A program made the translations under genes and the position numbers. DNA of 64,000 nt from JANXUR01 sp038229415 (GTDB taxonomy: Bacteria; Acidobacteriota; Terriglobia; Terriglobales; Acidobacteriaceae). The stretch lies in contig JBBROM010000018.1 of NCBI GenBank assembly GCA_038229415.1, positions 1-64,000 on the forward strand. Direction: 5' to 3'. Position 1 is the stretch's first letter. Each line of letters begins with the position of its first letter. The notes under the pieces are model-generated. The model was given only the letters and a program-made list of their open reading frames with translations. It searched no databases and was not told where the DNA came from. Shown in pieces: positions 61,889 to 64,000 of this stretch.

Positions 61889-62149
61889 TCAGTGGGGGCA
61901 GGTGCCCCGGTGGGATTTACCTATGCCAGTGTGGGGACGGGCGCCCTCGCCCATCCAGTCGGTGCAAAGCGCCGAAAGTTCTCACTCGAACAACCGACGT
62001 CCTAGCCCCCGGAGGGGGCGGTGCTTGTAGTTAGCCCAGCGCGGAAGCGCTGGGTAGAGCCCCACATTGAGACAGCAGCCCCATAGGGGCGGCACCGCAT
62101 AGCATGCAATCTCGAACGGTGTGGCAAGCACCTCACATAGAAGAAGAGC

Positions 62150-62218
62150 GTGTCATCCTGAGCACAACCAAGCAGAATCCCAAGCCTCTGGGATTCTGCT
62201 TGGTTGTGTCGAAGGACC
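62150..62218. repeat. 'GTGTCATCCTGAGC ... GTCGAAGGACC' hairpin repeat with 20-bp stem
   Basis: Arms 62163-62182 and 62189-62208 are perfect complements of 20 bases (the left begins CACAACCAAGCAG), with a six-base loop, inside the conserved flanks. Confidence 0.85.
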
Positions 62219-62353
62219 GCGAGAGTGCTCACAGCCCCCCTGCTGTGCGGATCTCCCGCCCAGCACTTGTTCGTCAGCCAGAACCCAAATCACATCCCAA
62301 ATGTAGTCAGTATCGGGGATCCTCGCTGCCCGCCACTCGACGCCGTCCCCAAT

Positions 62354-63871
62354 ATGCGCTATACCTTGGATAGGCGACTCTCCTTTATCAGCGTGAATTT
62401 CACCGACGTAATCCCAAATTCCTCCCGCCCAACGACGCAAGTCGCCGAAGCACCTCTCCGCCCGAACCCGCCTCACCCGAAACCCGCAACCCGAAACCTG
62501 AAACTGCTTTTCCTCGTCCTGCTGCTCGCCCTAGCCCCAGCCTGCACCAAACTCACCGGCCCCAAAGTCATCGAAACCGGATACGTCACCGCCAACCAGG
62601 TCTACCTCCGCGACCGCCTATCGGAGATTTATCGCAAAGTCGGCCTCGTCAAAAACGGTGAAAAGATTGACGTGCTGGAAAAGTCGCGCCGCTTTGTCCG
62701 CGTCCGCACCGCCGCCGGCCTCATCGGATGGCTCGAACAGCGCAACTACATCACCCAAGAGCAGTTCGACCAGTTCCAGAAGTTCAACAAAGATAGCCAG
62801 GCCCTGCCCGTCGCCGCCATCGGCATCGTCCACAGTGAGACCAATCTGCACCTCACCCCCGGCCGCGACACCGACCACCTCTATCAACTCGCGGCCAACA
62901 GCAAGATAGAAATTCTGCGCCGCCAAGTCGCCGAAAAGACGACCGCCGCGCCCGCTCCGCCGCCCAAAAAGCCCGCGCAAAACACCAAATCGAGCAAAGA
63001 TGCCAAGCCCGGCACACAGCAAAGTACAGCGCAGCCAGCGCCCACACCACAGCCAACGCCGCCGCGAGCCGCACCACTCGCCAACGCCGCGCCCCCCATT
63101 CTCGAAGACTGGTGGCTCGTCCGCGACGCCAGCGGACACGCCGGCTGGATCCTCGGCCGCGCCATGGACCTCGACGTCCCCATTGACATCCTGCAATACG
63201 CCGAAGGCAAGCGCATCATCTTCGCCGGAATCCTGAACACCGTCCGCGACCCGGAACAGCAAGAGATACAGCAGCGCCGCCTGCAGCAGGCCGCAAACGG
63301 CGGCAGTACCACCGACGCCACCGACAACCCCGCACCCGACCCCGACAAAAATTCAGGCAAAAATCGCAGCAAAAAAGATCGGGCAAGCGAAACGCGCGAT
63401 CGTTCCAGCCGCGACTCCGCCACCTCCACCGTCGGCAAAGACGGCAACGTGCCCCAATTCGTCGTCCTGTTCACCGACCCTAAAGACGGACAGCCCTTCG
63501 ACTTCAACGCCCTCCGCGTCTTCACCTGGAACACCCGCCACCATCGTTACGAAAACGCCTGGCGCGAACGCGACCTCTTCGGCCTCCTGCCCGCCAGCGT
63601 CGGCACGCAAGACTTCGGCAAAGACGGCAAGCTGCCCATCTTCACCTTCCACACCGCAGGCGCAGACGGCAAGCCCGTCGAACGCAAATACCGACTCAAC
63701 GGAGTAATCGTCTCCCGCGTCCTCTCGCCAGAAGAACAAGCCGCGAAAGACGCCGACAAAGCGGCGCACAAGGCCGCAGCACCAGCGCACACGCAGCGCT
63801 CCACACACAAGTCTCGCTCCGCACACAAGCCAGAATCAAAGCGCCGCAGCCGCCACAAGAAGTCTCGCTAA
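62354..63871 (+). CDS. SH3-domain (SH3b) protein, likely lipid-anchored or exported
   Basis: The conserved part starts with a hydrophobic segment (LLFLVLLLALAPACTKLTG) whose Cys could be lipidated. Two SH3b-like modules follow: VTANQVYLRDRLSEIYRKVG with FVRVRTAAGLIGWLEQRNYI, and IGIVHSETNLHLTPG with WWLVRDASGHAGWILGRAMD; a Pro/Ala/Lys-rich linker sits inside the second one. The C-terminus is a strongly basic His/Lys/Ser tail. The start is uncertain: ATG 62354 is in frame, but the dispersed 'GAAACCTGAAACT' repeat abuts the signal segment and a non-ATG start closer to it is possible. Confidence 0.7.
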   Translation: MRYTLDRRLSFISVNFTDVIPNSSRPTTQVAEAPLRPNPPHPKPATRNLKLLFLVLLLALAPACTKLTGPKVIETGYVTANQVYLRDRLSEIYRKVGLVKNGEKIDVLEKSRRFVRVRTAAGLIGWLEQRNYITQEQFDQFQKFNKDSQALPVAAIGIVHSETNLHLTPGRDTDHLYQLAANSKIEILRRQVAEKTTAAPAPPPKKPAQNTKSSKDAKPGTQQSTAQPAPTPQPTPPRAAPLANAAPPILEDWWLVRDASGHAGWILGRAMDLDVPIDILQYAEGKRIIFAGILNTVRDPEQQEIQQRRLQQAANGGSTTDATDNPAPDPDKNSGKNRSKKDRASETRDRSSRDSATSTVGKDGNVPQFVVLFTDPKDGQPFDFNALRVFTWNTRHHRYENAWRERDLFGLLPASVGTQDFGKDGKLPIFTFHTAGADGKPVERKYRLNGVIVSRVLSPEEQAAKDADKAAHKAAAPAHTQRSTHKSRSAHKPESKRRSRHKKSR

Positions 63872-64000
63872 CCAAGCTGTTATGTAACCGCTAACCAAGC
63901 GCAGAGCAAACCCGCTAACCCACCACAAGCGAACCGGCAAGCCAAGCCGTTCCCACTGTGTCATCCGGATTCGCCCCCACCATGTCATCCCGACCGAAGC
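63872..64000. other. non-coding tail with start of another TCATCC repeat
   Basis: After the stop, short CTAACC(A/C)-type repeats occur, then TGTCATCC pieces from about 63957 and again near 63983, cut by the window end. Confidence 0.5.

Larger units (their letters stand above)
61514..62353. repeat. 840-base repeat island
   Basis: A mosaic of at least five palindromic families with no supported gene: copies described separately at 61547, 61639, 61689-61888 and 62150, plus GGACGGGCGCCC/GCCCGTCC hairpins at 61609 and 61935 and short stems near 62000-62100 (CCCAGCGCGGAAGCGCTGGG, GCCCCATAGGGGC). Reading frames across it are composed of repeat units. Confidence 0.75.

Noticed and set aside
61605..62030. 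141-residue open frame through the repeat island
   Set aside because: It consists of translated repeat units and carries no domain.

Overview
The window reads as a chromosomal segment of a soil Acidobacteriota (Terriglobia / 'Koribacter'-like) genome. The clues are a VWFA-related protein of the acidobacterial type (9183-10490), a Ser/Thr kinase fused to TolB/TPR-like modules (14104-16398), a PhoB/CadC-type winged-helix regulator (18068-18643), a sedolisin protease, small secreted proteins of acidobacterial style, a tandem NAD+-I (nadA motif) riboswitch in front of nadA, and many short palindromic intergenic repeats. The lineage call is inference from gene families, not from a marker gene.

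Layout. 1-500: edge of an IS3 transposase and a MOSC-like gene fragment. 0.5-8 kb: class III aminotransferase plus MOSC protein, LprI-like secreted protein, EamA exporter, rhomboid protease, cysS, pgsA. 8.2-9.1 kb: two small acidobacterial proteins and tRNA-Val. 9.2-18.6 kb: VWFA protein, an unrecognised protein, a YhiN-like flavoprotein, a tiny peptide gene coupled to a heme-oxygenase-like (HDO) enzyme, Ser/Thr kinase, sedolisin, truncated regulator. 19-26 kb: secreted GH31 alpha-glucosidase, flavin reductase, a DUF4160/DUF2442 pair, an SDR and a glycogen-debranching-type enzyme. 26.3-32.5 kb (minus strand): a compact, mostly overlapping operon for trans-4-hydroxy-L-proline catabolism (epimerase, three-subunit D-hydroxyproline dehydrogenase, DapA-like deaminase, semialdehyde dehydrogenase). 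32.6-35.5 kb: pntAA-pntAB-pntB transhydrogenase. 35.8-42 kb: LysM protein, threonine aldolase, S41 protease and small conserved proteins. 42.4-46.7 kb: etfB, etfA and ETF-quinone oxidoreductase, with a hicBA toxin-antitoxin pair between etfA and the oxidoreductase. 46.7-54.1 kb: accessory stretch with HigB/HigA-like, ParD/ParE-like and a second DUF4160/DUF2442 pair, a DUF1801 protein, an SGNH hydrolase and moaA with a structured leader. 54.4-63.9 kb: membrane-fused spermidine-synthase-like protein, riboswitch plus nadA, a DUF2203 protein, an Ig-like lipoprotein, a phosphofructokinase with the PPi-dependent signature, a repeat island and an SH3-domain protein.

The most interesting items are the peptide + HDO two-gene unit at 13.1-14.1 kb behind a near-consensus promoter, which looks like a small peptide-modification (RiPP-like) system; the two-domain NAD+ riboswitch whose downstream stem covers the nadA ribosome binding site; and an intergenic repeat family with constant flanks around long perfect hairpins of unrelated sequence. 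All functional calls come from reading motifs in the translated sequence; no database search was run.
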